From Notospermus geniculatus (taxonomy: Eukaryota; Nemertea; Pilidiophora; Heteronemertea; Lineidae): 64,000 nt of DNA. Each line of letters starts with the position of its first letter. Within the stretch, counting starts at the first letter, position 1. Below, one piece after another: positions 55,501-61,017 of the stretch. A program made the position numbers and the translations under genes. The DNA is taken from the NCBI GenBank assembly GCA_002633025.1, contig NMRB01002257.1, positions 17,904-81,903 of the forward strand, written 5' to 3'. The notes under the pieces were generated by a model. That model was not told the DNA's origin and searched no databases. It was given only the letters and a program-made list of their open reading frames with translations.

Positions 55501-58500
55501 TTGGTGATGGAATTGAGATGGTTAGGCAAGGCAATGTCAATGTCATGTAATAGTGCATTCTAAAAAGTACCGATGGGCCCAGGCCCTAACTGGTAGGCCT
55601 AACGGAAAGAAGGCCTATAGGCTACTAGTGCTAGACCAAGCGTACAATAAGGCCCGCTAGGCGAAGCCCTACCGTAGGCTACCTACTTTATGCCGTTTTG
55701 AATGAATGAGTAGGCCTAGCGAAACAATGTAGGCCTAGGCGGGAAAATACCAGGCGTATCTAGGCCCAGCCTCGGCCTAGGAATCGCCCACCGTGAATGA
55801 ACAGATCTACGATAGCCTTCATTGAATGATACAATGTATGCCTATATTCCTCCTCTAATCCAACAACGATGACGTGAATTCATTGAACTGACATTGAATC
55901 CCTGGCCCAAGTCACAGGACAAACAATAGGCCTATTCATGTATTACTATTACATAACACAGCCATCCACGACAGGCCTAGGCCTAGGCCTAGTTCATAGA
56001 ACGAGCAGCGAAACAATGTAGGCCTATATTCCTCCCCTAATCCAAGAAAGATGACGTGAATTCATTGAACTGACATTGAATCCCTGGCCCAAGTCACAGA
56101 GTCGACAATAGGCCAATTCATGTATTACACTTACATAACACACCACCCATCCGTTCCGCAGGTCGATGAATAGGTGTACAATAGGCCTAGGCCTAGTTCA
56201 TTGAACGAGCAGCGAAACAATGTAGGCCTATAATTCCTCCTCTAATCCAAGGACGATGACGTGAATTCATTGAATCCCTGGCCCAAGTCACAGGACAGAC
56301 AATAGGCCTATTATTTATGTATTATTATTACATAACACAGCCAGTCATGCCATACCAGTCCGCCGCTCGCATGATGATTCATGATTGTGATTTGTGCAGC
56401 CAGCCGGAGTGAAAGGTTGGACGAATAAGTCCAAAGGATGACACCAAGACAATTATTTGTGACAATAAGGTTGTGTTTTAGGCTCTTGAACAATCACAGC
56501 AGCCAAACAATAGGCGTTAGAACAATGCACGCATGTAACGGACACGAGTTGATTTTGAATTCGGCGCCAGCAGACATGGCGGCAGACGAACGCTGATCCG
56601 TAGACTGATCCTCGTGCCTTTGCGGAGACACTCCCGCGTAAACTGGTTTCCGTCTTTCCCGCTGCACTCGCGCGGTTCGCTCCACAACGGACAGCAGCAC
56701 GCGGGAATAAAGCGGCAAGACGGGAACCAATCTCGCTGATCAACTGAAACAAGAGGATTTTTAGTTCGACAGAGCAATTTCTTCACATTCTAGCCTACCT
56801 CTTCTTGCGGCATAGGTCCCAGACGGACACTGGGAACATTTCTCTTCTCCACCACGACTATAATGACCAGCACCACATGGAAGAGCTGTTCGTCCTTTTG
56901 GACATTCAAACCCTGCCGGACATCGGTCACAAGCTGTGCGTCCTAAAATGAAATTGGCAGCGTATTCAGTAGGCCTACCTTCCAAAAGCAGTAGATCTGC
57001 GTAGAATAGATCTGTCGATTAAATGTGCTTCACTAAGAAAAAATAAATAAAAGGAAATAAATTAAATATTAAAAATAAATGCATGAAAAATTAAAATCTA
57101 GCTGAAATCGGTGCATTTGCAATCCAGTTGTGCGCAAGCAGACCAAAAAACTTAAGCAGAAACGTCAGTACAAAGACTCATTCGGCCGCCAGTCAGTCGT
57201 GGACGTATTGGCGGGAACTGTTGTGCAGGTGACAAAACAGGGCCCCAGTAATCCCAACCAGCCAGTACCGTCGCCTCGCATTTGGTTTTTCAACATTTGC
57301 AGAGGAACAAAACGATGTTGACATTTGACAAGGGTCGTTGCTTCAATATACAAATAGCTGTGAAAAAGGACGTCACAGATTTAAACTGGTGTAACATTTA
57401 TAGTTGCTCCCCGTCTGCCCGTGTTCCCCATGCAACAGGGGCGGGGAACACTTAGCGACAGGAATACTAACAATCGTTACACCGGCAACTATGTCATCAT
57501 AATTAACCCCTGTTCCCGGACGGATGGCTTCAGGGTTGAAATCTGCCTGTGTCGCATCTGCCCTTTTATCTTACCTTTCTGAATAGTGTAATAACCAGCT
57601 TTACACTCAACCGCATCGCTCTTTTCAGGAGGAGGACAGTGGCTCCCTCTGGGGCATATCAGACACCCGGCGGACCCTTCTTTTGAATAAAACCCATCAG
57701 GGCATTCCGTTGGGGAAGTGGTTCCTTTATATTTACATGAATGTCCGGAAGGACATTTCTGACATTTTGTGCTTCCACTTTTCTTCACGTATTCCCCTCT
57801 GGCGCATGCCTAACAAAGATCAGAGACAAGTGTCGAGGAGGGCCGGGGAGCAGGGACTGAAGTACACTCGTCCCCAGTGGCCTCGAGCTCAATACCAGTT
57901 ATACGCTCTCAACCACTGGCACAGATCGGGCCTAATCATGTTTCTGAACGCTAGATGGCGCAAACTGTCATTAACCAATCAGCGACCAGTATTTCACGCA
58001 ACTAGGGGGAAACATGAAACATTTTCTTATTGGCTGGTCGCTCATTGGCTGGTTGATCGAGCGCGTTCGTCAACAACTGGTAGTGACGTCTAGTGTTCAG
58101 AAACCGACTTTGGCACCAAGTGTTTCAGTGGTTGAGGGTGACAGCTTCGAGCGGAGGCCGATACCACTGAATTATTGAGTGTAGGGCTCCAGTTCCATAG
58201 AGCTCACGTTGACACTTTTCACGCGCCACGCTTCACGTTTTCCTTTCGTTCCTCGATTCAGCGCACAACGAGACACACATTACCTGTCCTGTGACATGCT
58301 TCTCCGAGGAACGAAAGGAAAACGTGAAGCGTGGCGCGTGAAAAGTGTCAACGTGAACTCTATGGAAATGGAGCCTAGGACTGAAGTTACATAGCTAAAA
58401 TACAAATCTTTCGTTACCGTACGCCAACTTTCGATGGGAATCACTTGATGTAATGGGTCGAGGCCAGACAATGGGCGTTCTCACCTGACAATCGGAAGAT

Positions 58501-59638
58501 GTCTGTGATGCGCCTTTCTTGTTATGATGTCCTGGAATGCACTTCGCTGGCGGAGCATCTCCCCCGGGGCAACTATAAAAAATGGGTCACAGCGCGGCGG
58601 ATGAACTTCTGTTTGGCTTGTGCTTTTAAATTCACACAATTTCTGCATATCAAAATGATGCCTCAAAACAAATGGCGTATTAATTCTTTCGGAAAACAAA
58701 GACCTGAATTTCAAATTGAATGAAAACAATATCTGAAAATTTCGCTGTTTTCATACCACGGCATTAGCAGAGGGGGGCGGTAGGGAGGTTTAGAAATCAA
58801 ACGATAAACATAAACAAACGACAATGTTATTTTTGTACCGGAAATGCAATATAAAATCTGGTTAATGTATAGTATGAAAAATGATGTCGTAAAGTTTACG
58901 TTTATCGTTTGATTTCTAAACCTCCGTAGTACCTAACTATTGGGGTTGGCCTATGATGTTTACCATGGTTGTATACTTACTAATGGCCGCTTTTACAAGA
59001 TTGACATGACTCGGCCCAGAATTTTCCTGCTGGACACGACTTGCTGCACTCACTGCTGCAGTCACAGAATGAATCTGAAGGTAAGACGTAAGAACCTTGG
59101 ATTCACCGCAGATTTCGTTCTCGTTTCGCTGTATCACGCTGCCGTGGACTCGCGGACCACAAAAAGGTTAGCGTAACGTTTTCATACGGCATCGTGCCCC
59201 TGAGAACGGGTTGACCAAAGCCTTGAAGACCTATGTATGCCTGAAGTGTTTGACATCAAGCCACAAATGAAGGCGGCGTTACACTTGCCCAGGTTGCAGC
59301 CAGCACAGGCAGATTCGCGGCTGCTTTATTACCCTTTCAAATTCAAACCTTAACTCCAGTTACAGGCCCGCTTCGTGCAACAGCCGGATCGTGAAACAAG
59401 GATAAGGCCAAATTCATACTTTTCCGTTTTGCGCTTTGTCCGTTCCCTATGTTTGTGTGTGGTACCAAAAATAAAATTACTTTTTCTACCCCACACTCAC
59501 AAAGGAAACGGACAAGCGCAAAACCCAAAGTGAATCTACCTAAGGAAAGACATCGCTCGGAGTTGTGATCAACTTACCTTCACCAACCGACTGCCCACAA
59601 ATCACAGAAATGACGACGATTACGAGGTACAGGATCAT
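4334..59638 (-). CDS. Giant single-pass membrane protein: cysteine-rich repeat array, TM helix, DPxTG/coiled-coil cytoplasmic tail
   Basis: I traced 109 coding exons, numbered E1 (59578-59638) to E109 (4334-4513), totalling about 25.7 kb of coding sequence and about 8,580 residues. Each junction was checked for acceptor, donor and reading phase; all fit except E93/E94. Order: signal peptide (E1), short Cys modules (E2-E16), long array of CPxGxYC modules (E17-E93), Cys-poor domain (E94-E96), one TM helix (E96/E97), helical linker (E97-E100), DPxTG-type repeats (E101-E105), coiled coil (E106-E108) and a tentative last exon. The modules match the ephrin-receptor-like/GCC2_GCC3 families known from SCUBE proteins, ephrin receptors and many protist and invertebrate surface proteins. 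Topology predicts type I: array outside, coiled coil inside. Function is unknown; adhesion, matrix or receptor scaffold are all possible. Individual exon coordinates are in the segment entries below. Gene models made by software may split it. Confidence 0.9.
4715..7726 (-). CDS. Giant gene E106-E108: long cytoplasmic coiled-coil tail
   Basis: Exons 5565-7726 (2,162 bp, by far the largest), 5143-5385 and 4715-4942. E106 begins with two more repeats (GLVPIMVGEKVVDLKTGEMSPVVGV), then about 500 residues of Glu/Lys/Leu-rich heptads with hardly a proline. An acidic low-complexity patch follows (about 5930-6020: DEKDNADDGENEIDNESRN) and then a Ser/Pro/Thr linker, before helical sequence resumes. E107 and E108 are helical throughout (KLKELVQNHKVGREKLLKEM). 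A structural, multimerising or motor-adaptor-like tail is likely. E108 ends at a perfect GTAAGT donor; ignoring it gives a stop at about 4682. Confidence 0.85.
7894..10026 (-). CDS. Giant gene E101-E105: DPxTG-type cytoplasmic repeats
   Basis: Exons 9799-10026, 9317-9646, 8612-8839, 8198-8356 and 7894-8064. Short repeats with the theme (D/H)P-x-(T/S)-G-x3-P-(V/I)-x-G recur: VDTATGLIVPLQG, LHPSTGYVHPVNG, FDPQTGKIVPYIP, DHITGLPVPLLAM, HPETGVKYAVGGC, NDPVTGLPTDIDIG, IDPITKQPAPIVGV. E103 and E104 interrupt these with helical sequence (LLETLKQMYKEILG). E105 ends GGTVEDPEGRG. Such turn-rich repeats recall plectin-type and other D-P-x-T-G repeats, but spacing differs and I do not assign a family. 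They may bind cytoskeletal partners of the adjoining coiled coil; that is inference. Confidence 0.8.
9078..9222. mobile_element. Inverted-repeat element with GCAAAGCCCC ends (family C)
   Basis: Left arm GAGTTTTCGCAAAGCCCCCG and right arm with its near reverse complement, both continuing into CGCCAACG(C/T)GAACG. Preceded by short tandem GGACGCACGGA units (9035-9065). A related pair of arms is found at 60865-60974. It lies inside the intron between E102 and E103. A non-coding miniature transposon is the likely nature. Confidence 0.7.
10326..11429 (-). CDS. Giant gene E98-E100: cytoplasmic helical linker
   Basis: Exons 11302-11429, 10879-11142 and 10326-10584. Sequence is rich in Glu, Lys, Gln and Leu with heptad-like spacing (DLQQELERRKALARKYLEVI; then LLLEQMQLELMEECRRLGQW), so probably alpha-helical and partly coiled. 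No cysteine-rich modules occur after the membrane helix, in line with a reducing cytosolic environment. E99 ends at a weak donor, AAG|GTGGTT at 10878; reading through it meets a stop within about 20 codons, and the next exon fits in phase 0. E98 uses GTCAGT as donor. E100 ends with MVDPNSGKIMEMNDLLG, the first DPxxG repeat. Confidence 0.78.
11651..12235 (-). CDS. Giant gene E96-E97: end of ectodomain and single transmembrane helix
   Basis: Exons 12047-12235 and 11651-11828. E96 begins YIVVTPSGGRCPALGPFFPL and ends in the hydrophobic run LLYALCGAFFIVFMGY. E97 continues VLVQFFGWKK. Together they form a helix of about 22 residues spanning the splice junction, flanked by RR outside the core and WKK after it. 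Charge distribution and the upstream signal peptide put the C-terminus in the cytosol (type I). The rest of E97 is basic and Ser/Gly-rich (PSYRKRPLSADILSYKGAG), a plausible juxtamembrane segment. Confidence 0.82.
12466..13307 (-). CDS. Giant gene E94-E95: cysteine-poor, cupredoxin-like membrane-proximal domain
   Basis: Exons 12922-13307 and 12466-12628. The cysteine pattern stops here. Distinctive stretches are PVYLIDATSSDF, FPVYDRGSLYNTGPGFDDG and FAYRFTVSGTFVFHMNRN. The last reads like the strand-turn-strand G(T/Y)(Y/F)VF signature at the end of cupredoxin/plastocyanin-type beta sandwiches, where a cell-surface domain binds or once bound copper. HGIHSPCVCLTIGN supplies His and Cys, but no complete copper site can be shown by eye. 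The fold call is inference; that it is a distinct globular domain is well supported. Its first exon contains an internal GTAAGT (about 13290), a decoy or alternative donor. Confidence 0.72.
13966..23826 (-). CDS. Giant gene E71-E93: CPxGxYC repeat array, last part
   Basis: Exons: 23701-23826, 23324-23485, 23026-23161, 22778-22919, 22311-22503, 21813-22152, 21467-21645, 21087-21266, 20751-20923, 20348-20525, 20014-20151, 19710-19868, 19156-19404, 18515-18862, 17587-18089, 17027-17378, 16561-16719, 16138-16369, 15705-15904, 15351-15521, 15042-15167, 14377-14835, 13966-14184. E76 and E84-E92 carry several modules each, with few changes of spacing. E93 ends CEECPTG with a GTAAGA donor in phase 1, which does not match the phase 0 start of the next exon I can see. 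The array therefore probably ends in, or just after, an exon not identified. Confidence 0.85.
24037..33515 (-). CDS. Giant gene E50-E70: CPxGxYC repeat array, third part
   Basis: Exons: 33213-33515, 32761-33009, 32357-32578, 31783-32045, 31302-31579, 30754-31037, 30173-30523, 29487-29654, 28961-29243, 28470-28717, 28185-28322, 27762-27951, 27444-27625, 27106-27327, 26626-26963, 26165-26333, 25839-26000, 25460-25612, 25104-25283, 24638-24967, 24037-24273. The modules alternate two flavours: GDCxxGYYCxxG(S/A), reminiscent of the start of a unit, and CPxGTYxNxTGxxxxxxC. A few donors are non-ideal (GTTCGG after E52, GTATTG after E60) but keep phase. A second MITE family and a short palindrome sit in the introns at 29655-30172 and 29244-29486. 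Confidence 0.87.
24295..24325. repeat. TTTA microsatellite
   Basis: A short run of ATTT units in the intron upstream (3' in gene sense of E69) between E69 and E70. Confidence 0.7.
28396..28465. repeat. Imperfect tandem GGACTCGGTGGAATT repeat
   Basis: Three diverged units of roughly 25-28 bases around the words GATTCGCATGGACTCGGTGG and GATTCGGTGGAATTT. They end only a few bases before the donor side of E59. Confidence 0.55.
28796..28842. repeat. Two tandem copies of a 23-bp palindromic unit
   Basis: GGTTCATGCAGAATGAACC occurs twice in a row separated by AAAA. Each unit is itself an imperfect inverted repeat (GGTTCAT...ATGAACC). Intronic, between E58 and E59. Confidence 0.75.
29262..29399. 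mobile_element. 138-bp palindromic element (GGGACCTTATTCAC ends)
   Basis: Left end GGGACCTTATTCACGAAGC and right end GCTTTGTGAATAAGGTCCC are inverted copies. The inner parts (GTAACTTACGGG, AAAGTTACGGGGG) also pair. It starts a few bases from the acceptor of E58. It is typical of a MITE. Confidence 0.75.
29715..30057. mobile_element. 343-bp MITE with TTAA target duplication (family B)
   Basis: Ends AGGGATACTCCACTCATTG and its reverse complement, flanked by TTAA at 29711-29714 and 30058-30061. The internal region is AT-rich and not coding. It shares the TTAA target and the AGGGA start with family A, suggesting the same transposase class. Confidence 0.85.
31120..31170. repeat. TGTGCACAAAT short tandem repeat
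   Basis: Three to four overlapping copies of TGTGCACAAA(T) between two copies of GTGCTAGAATATGT, in the intron between E54 and E55. Confidence 0.6.
33633..34283 (-). CDS. Giant gene E49: 651-bp exon with a Pro/Thr/Lys linker inside the Cys array
   Basis: The longest exon of the ectodomain. It opens with a normal module (GHFCTSGVDRPNP), then breaks for about 50 residues of cysteine-free, basic, Thr/Pro-containing sequence (KTTTKAPLHVVYQTNAPVPR within it). It then resumes four or more regular modules, ending CPIGHFCPEG. The linker could be a flexible hinge, a protease-sensitive site or O-glycosylated spacer; that is inference. Both boundaries are phase 1. Confidence 0.87.
34485..42487 (-). CDS. 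Giant gene E32-E48: CPxGxYC repeat array, second part
   Basis: Exons: 42248-42487, 41819-41965, 41316-41484, 41002-41180, 40589-40744, 40016-40245, 39604-39913, 39023-39259, 38375-38539, 37950-38204, 37492-37731, 36779-36940, 36039-36206, 35589-35822, 35165-35347, 34729-35001, 34485-34631. The modules continue without change of type. E39 is less regular (LRHLSKKCRQTILIGRGVKC region), with extra spacing between cysteines. Introns hold a family A MITE, a 45-bp minisatellite, a 22-bp minisatellite and low-complexity DNA. Confidence 0.87.
35869..35999. repeat. 22-bp minisatellite, about six copies
   Basis: Unit GACGTAGGAAAGCTGGCAAACA with point changes and one indel, between E44 and E45. Confidence 0.85.
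36228..36500. repeat. T/A-rich low-complexity block with CTTTTTACATT units
   Basis: Two copies of ACAAACTATACATTACATTA followed by many variants of TTCTTTTTACA and a repeated GCATTCCTATTTTATTACATTC. A 95-codon + strand frame through it is an artefact of composition. Confidence 0.75.
37053..37423. mobile_element. 371-bp palindromic MITE with TTAA target duplication (family A, copy 2)
   Basis: Inserted in the intron between E42 and E43. It matches the element at 3648-4019 over its whole length, in reverse orientation, with a handful of base changes. TTAA at 37049-37052 and 37424-37427. Near-identity of the two copies implies fairly recent movement. Its right end lies about 70 bases from the donor of E42. 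Confidence 0.88.
38641..38909. repeat. 45-bp minisatellite, six copies
   Basis: Unit begins GACCATCTAGCAGAACCTAC and ends GGAGTCATCAAC; copies differ by one to three bases. Because 45 is a multiple of three, the - strand reads as six 15-residue repeats without a stop, but the array lies in the intron between E39 and E40 and shows no splice sites. Confidence 0.92.
39285..39445. repeat. Degenerate GGACAATTCGTACC tandem repeat
   Basis: About eight diverged copies of (A)GGACAATT(C/T)(A/G)TACCTA spaced 18-25 bases apart, in the intron between E38 and E39. Confidence 0.7.
42713..50569 (-). CDS. Giant gene E17-E31: CPxGxYC repeat array, first part
   Basis: Exons: 50258-50569, 49747-49953, 49124-49426, 48787-48936, 47736-47968, 47398-47590, 46888-47070, 46029-46440, 45090-45439, 44593-44823, 44303-44446, 43955-44123, 43560-43729, 43185-43446, 42713-42996. 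Each carries one to several modules of the form CPxGxYCPxGxxxPxPCPxGTYxNxTGxxxxxxCxxCPxG, with frequent N-glycosylation sites next to the TG turn. The regular spacing of paired cysteines fits disulphide-bonded extracellular modules. E20 has a GC donor (GCAAGT at 48786-48781) instead of GT. E24 starts after an AAG acceptor. Confidence 0.87.
46576..46860 (+). mobile_element. tRNA-derived SINE
   Basis: The 5' head (about 46576-46648) looks like a tRNA: A-box-like TAGCCTAGTGGC, anticodon arm CCGC-TTAGCAA-GCGG with anticodon AGC (Ala), and an exact B box GGTTCGAATCC. The acceptor and T stems are imperfect, so it is not a working tRNA gene. A body of about 200 bases follows and ends near a short A run (46853-46859). 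This is the usual layout of a SINE transcribed by RNA polymerase III. It is in the intron between E23 and E24, antisense to the gene. Confidence 0.75.
47099..47283. repeat. Two tandem copies of a roughly 90-bp unit
   Basis: Both copies contain TTCACTTCTGGG, AGTGCCTGAGGAAGACCCC and TTTGCGAAGTTCGGAGACGA and end TTTACGTATT. The CCTGAGGAAGACCCCGGTTG core is reminiscent of 3' tails of some LINE/SINE elements; that resemblance is from memory. It lies just upstream of E23. Confidence 0.75.
48139..48290. mobile_element. Palindromic element with ACTTAAGTCAAAGTGTGATAC arm (family D), rearranged copy
   Basis: Contains AAACATACTTAAGT, AAGTGTGATACTTA and GAACAAAGGATAAGTGTCAC, and then a second, inverted copy of the last part. 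It matches the compact element at 49604-49705. The two halves could fold into a long hairpin. It begins a dense repeat cluster in the intron between E20 and E21. Confidence 0.75.
48395..48772. mobile_element. About 378-bp MITE with AGCCGTGTTTACACCT ends and TA duplication
   Basis: Left end AGCCGCGTTTACACCT and right end AGGTGTAAACACGGCT are inverted repeats. Inner blocks (CCGGACCTGACCCGGCT, GGATCCGGATTA, CGAACCCGGGCCTGG) also pair in part. TA flanks each end. The right end is about 10 bases from the donor of E20, and an ambiguous base (N at 48776) lies between them. Confidence 0.78.
49604..49705. mobile_element. About 100-bp palindromic element (family D), compact copy
   Basis: TAAACATACTTAAGTC at the left, GACTTAAGTAGTTTTATGAA at the right, with GTGATACTTATC pairing with GATAAGTGTCAC around a CAACA-type loop. 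Intron between E18 and E19. Confidence 0.75.
50920..59074 (-). CDS. Giant gene E2-E16: N-terminal cysteine-rich modules
   Basis: Exons on the - strand: 58981-59074, 58485-58572, 57575-57809, 56799-56942, 55257-55382, 54922-54991, 54405-54523, 54061-54171, 53617-53838, 53226-53369, 52845-53016, 52472-52617, 52093-52354, 51416-51600, 50920-51156. The modules follow the pattern C-x2-CPAGK-x-C ... C-x-G-x-YS ... C-x2-CPxG, shorter and more Lys-rich than the later array and poorer in the CPxGxYCPxG variant. Introns here are the longest in the gene and hold most of the inverted-repeat elements, including the largest intron (55383-56798). E15 uses a weak donor (GTTTGG), supported by phase and by a nearby stop if it were read through. 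Confidence 0.85.
55440..56400. repeat. AGGCCTA-rich block with three diverged copies of a roughly 200-bp unit
   Basis: TAGGCCTA and its overlapping forms occur dozens of times. A larger unit with CAGCGAAACAATGTAGGCCT, GATGACGTGAATTCATTGA, CCTGGCCCAAGTCACAG and ATGTATTA(C/T)TATTACATAACACA recurs at about 55718-55970, 56000-56150 and 56205-56345. It occupies the largest intron (E5-E6). It is probably a satellite-like or composite repeat. Confidence 0.8.
56490..56760. other. GC- and CpG-rich patch inside the largest intron
   Basis: In contrast to the AT-rich introns, this stretch is rich in CpG (GGCGGCAGACGAACGC, GCACTCGCGCGGTTCGC) and includes CATGGCGGC on the + strand. Frames stay open for 60-100 codons on the - strand in three frames, as CpG-rich DNA often allows. 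It could be an internal promoter or a remnant of another element. No coding sequence is supported. Confidence 0.4.
57905..58138. mobile_element. About 234-bp inverted-repeat element (CTCAACCACTG ends)
   Basis: CTCTCAACCACTGGC at the left pairs with CAGTGGTTGAG at the right. TTTCTGAACGCTAGA pairs with TCTAGTGTTCAGAAA, and AACCAATCAGCGACCAG with CTGGTCGCTCATTGGCTGG. Intron between E3 and E4. Confidence 0.75.
58182..58377. mobile_element. 196-bp hairpin element with nearly perfect 70-bp arms
   Basis: The left arm runs from TAGGGCTCC through CACGTTGACACTTTTCACGC and TCACGTTTTCCTTTCGTTCC. The right arm is its reverse complement with few mismatches, around a loop of about 45 bases. It lies directly next to the previous element. 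Intron between E3 and E4. Confidence 0.85.
58783..58925. mobile_element. 143-bp element with GGAGGTTTAGAAATCAAACG inverted ends (family E)
   Basis: Left GGAGGTTTAGAAATCAAACG-ATAAAC and right with the reverse complement. Intron between E2 and E3, ending about 55 bases from the E2 donor. The start of another copy is seen at the right edge of the window (63976-64000). Confidence 0.82.
59409..59538. mobile_element. 130-bp inverted-repeat element in intron 1
   Basis: Left AAATTCATACTTTTCCGTTT-TGCGCTTTGTCCGTT and right AACGGACAAGCGCAAAAC-CCAAAGTGAATC are imperfect inverted copies. It lies in the intron between E1 and E2. Confidence 0.7.
59578..59638 (-). CDS. Giant gene E1: start codon and signal peptide
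   Basis: ATG at 59638-59636 opens a 20-residue stretch, MILYLVIVVISVICGQSVGE, that is a typical secretory signal peptide: hydrophobic core followed by small residues near a cleavage site. The exon ends in a strong donor (GTAAGT) at 59577, phase 1. The next exon begins with cysteine-rich sequence in the matching phase. This is the best N-terminus: no upstream coding sequence is seen, and a palindromic element begins about 290 bases further upstream. Confidence 0.87.
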
Positions 59639-59928
59639 CGTCCAGTCTCCGCCCCGTTCACAATGTCAGAGTATTACAGAGCTCTATCCAAAGAAATGAA
59701 TCTTCGTCTAGTTCACCAGTGTCCACCGTGGAAGTCACAATTGATACACACCATATTTTGTCATCTCTCGACAGCATTGACGACTGGTCCACAAGGAAGA
59801 CTTGTCGAATGAGTCGTAGCAAAGTTCAGTGCAGTGTCTCTCAGATTATCAATCCTTTGCTTCGGGTCTATTTGTTAAACCACCAATTAACATAAAGAAA
59901 CAAAAATGTTTTCTTTTTAAGACTATCC
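59639..59928 (-). promoter_or_regulatory. Presumed promoter and 5' UTR of the giant gene
   Basis: About 290 bases between the start codon and the palindromic element at 59929. No TATA box or other core element is convincing. Assigned by position only; the transcription start is not visible and a non-coding first exon may lie further upstream. Confidence 0.3.
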
Positions 59929-60267
59929 TACGGTGGCCCATAGAGCTCATTGATGAAAAATATTTGCATTTGCAATTTTTTTCAATTCGATAATTTTTTT
60001 CTTGGGGTTTGTAAAATTTTTAGAAGTTCCCACCTCGGTGAAAATATTACCACCGCGGTGAGAATATTCCCACCTCGGTGATAATATTACCACCGCGGTG
60101 AGAATATTTCTACCTCGGTGGTAATTAATTTTCTCACCGCGGTGGTAATATTTTCACCGAGGTGGGAACTTCTGAAAATTTTACAAACCCCAAGAAAAAA
60201 ATTATCGAATTGAAAAAAAATTGCAAATGTAAATATTTTTCATCAATGAGCTCTATGGGCCACCGTA
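59929..60267. mobile_element. 339-bp palindrome with CTATCC duplication and internal CACCTCGGTG/CACCGCGGTG repeats
   Basis: Ends TACGGTGGCCCATAGAGCTC and its reverse complement, with arms of more than 100 bases nearly perfect. CTATCC occurs directly at both flanks (59923-59928, 60268-60273). The centre holds alternating CACCTCGGTG and CACCGCGGTG separated by AAATATT/GAATATT. It is best read as a MITE inserted upstream of the giant gene. Confidence 0.85.
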
Positions 60268-61017
60268 CTATCCGTTAGACAAATAGGTGAAAATGACGTC
60301 GTTCACTTTTTAATTGATTCTCATCGTCTATGAAGCGGTTTAACACCCCGAACGCCAAAGCCCCGGTGGGATAGCTACACGCCAAATCGGAGACAAGTGT
60401 ATCGTGCAGCATACGATGGACGCCTTGGACTGATGACATGTCATATCAAAGGCATCGGGGATATTGAAGGTCAATAGCGGTGTATTTCCAATGCAACCTT
60501 GTAGGATCATAAGTACAAACTACACACCGCAATTCACCCCCAAAAAGGAAAGACAAGACAAAGCGGAATGTATATTTCAAGAAATAAAGCGTATAAATGT
60601 GATACTACAGAATGTACAAGAGATTAACTTAATGGTATAATGAGAACAGGGGTAAACCGTGCTAAACCTCAACAAATTACAACACAACAAATGTACAGAA
60701 AGAAGGCTTACAACATTTAATGAAAACTACCAGTATCACGCGTGAAATCAAACACACGTAAAAGACATTTTCGCCATGTCTCAGAAACGCCAACGCTAAC
60801 GCCAATCCCACGAAGAGAGCAGCGAACGACTTTCGCATTGGCGTTTCGTGGGCTTCGTTAAATTAGAGAGTTTTTGCAAAGTCCCGCGAACGCGAACGTC
60901 TATCCTTTTGTTCGGAGGTCTCATGGCATCGAACAATGGCCGTTCCGGGGGCTTCGCGAAAACTCCCTGCTAAGTCGCTACTATTTTAGAAAAGATCGTG
61001 TTCGTACGTCGTTAAGT
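60268..61017. other. Intergenic DNA between the giant gene and the SH3 gene
   Basis: No gene seen. It contains the family C related inverted repeats at 60783-60974 and the presumed 3' UTR of the SH3 gene. Lengths of open frames are at background level. Confidence 0.5.
60783..60974. mobile_element. Two nested or adjacent family C inverted repeats
   Basis: AAACGCCAACGCTAACGCC pairs with GCATTGGCGTTTCGTGG (60783-60855). GAGAGTTTTTGCAAAGTCCC then pairs with GGGGGCTTCGCGAAAACTCC (60865-60974). The arms match the element at 9078-9222. Confidence 0.7.

Noticed and set aside
57130-57321. 63-codon + strand frame, basic N-terminus, inside the intron between E4 and E5
   Set aside because: Short, no domain recognised, opposite strand to the gene and no splice or promoter support. 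It could be a pseudogene fragment, but nothing shows this.
13966-59074. Reading the array as EGF or laminin-EGF domains
   Set aside because: Cysteine spacing is that of CPxGxYC and CxxCPxG pairs, not the six- or eight-cysteine EGF patterns. The ephrin-receptor-like/GCC2_GCC3 type fits better.
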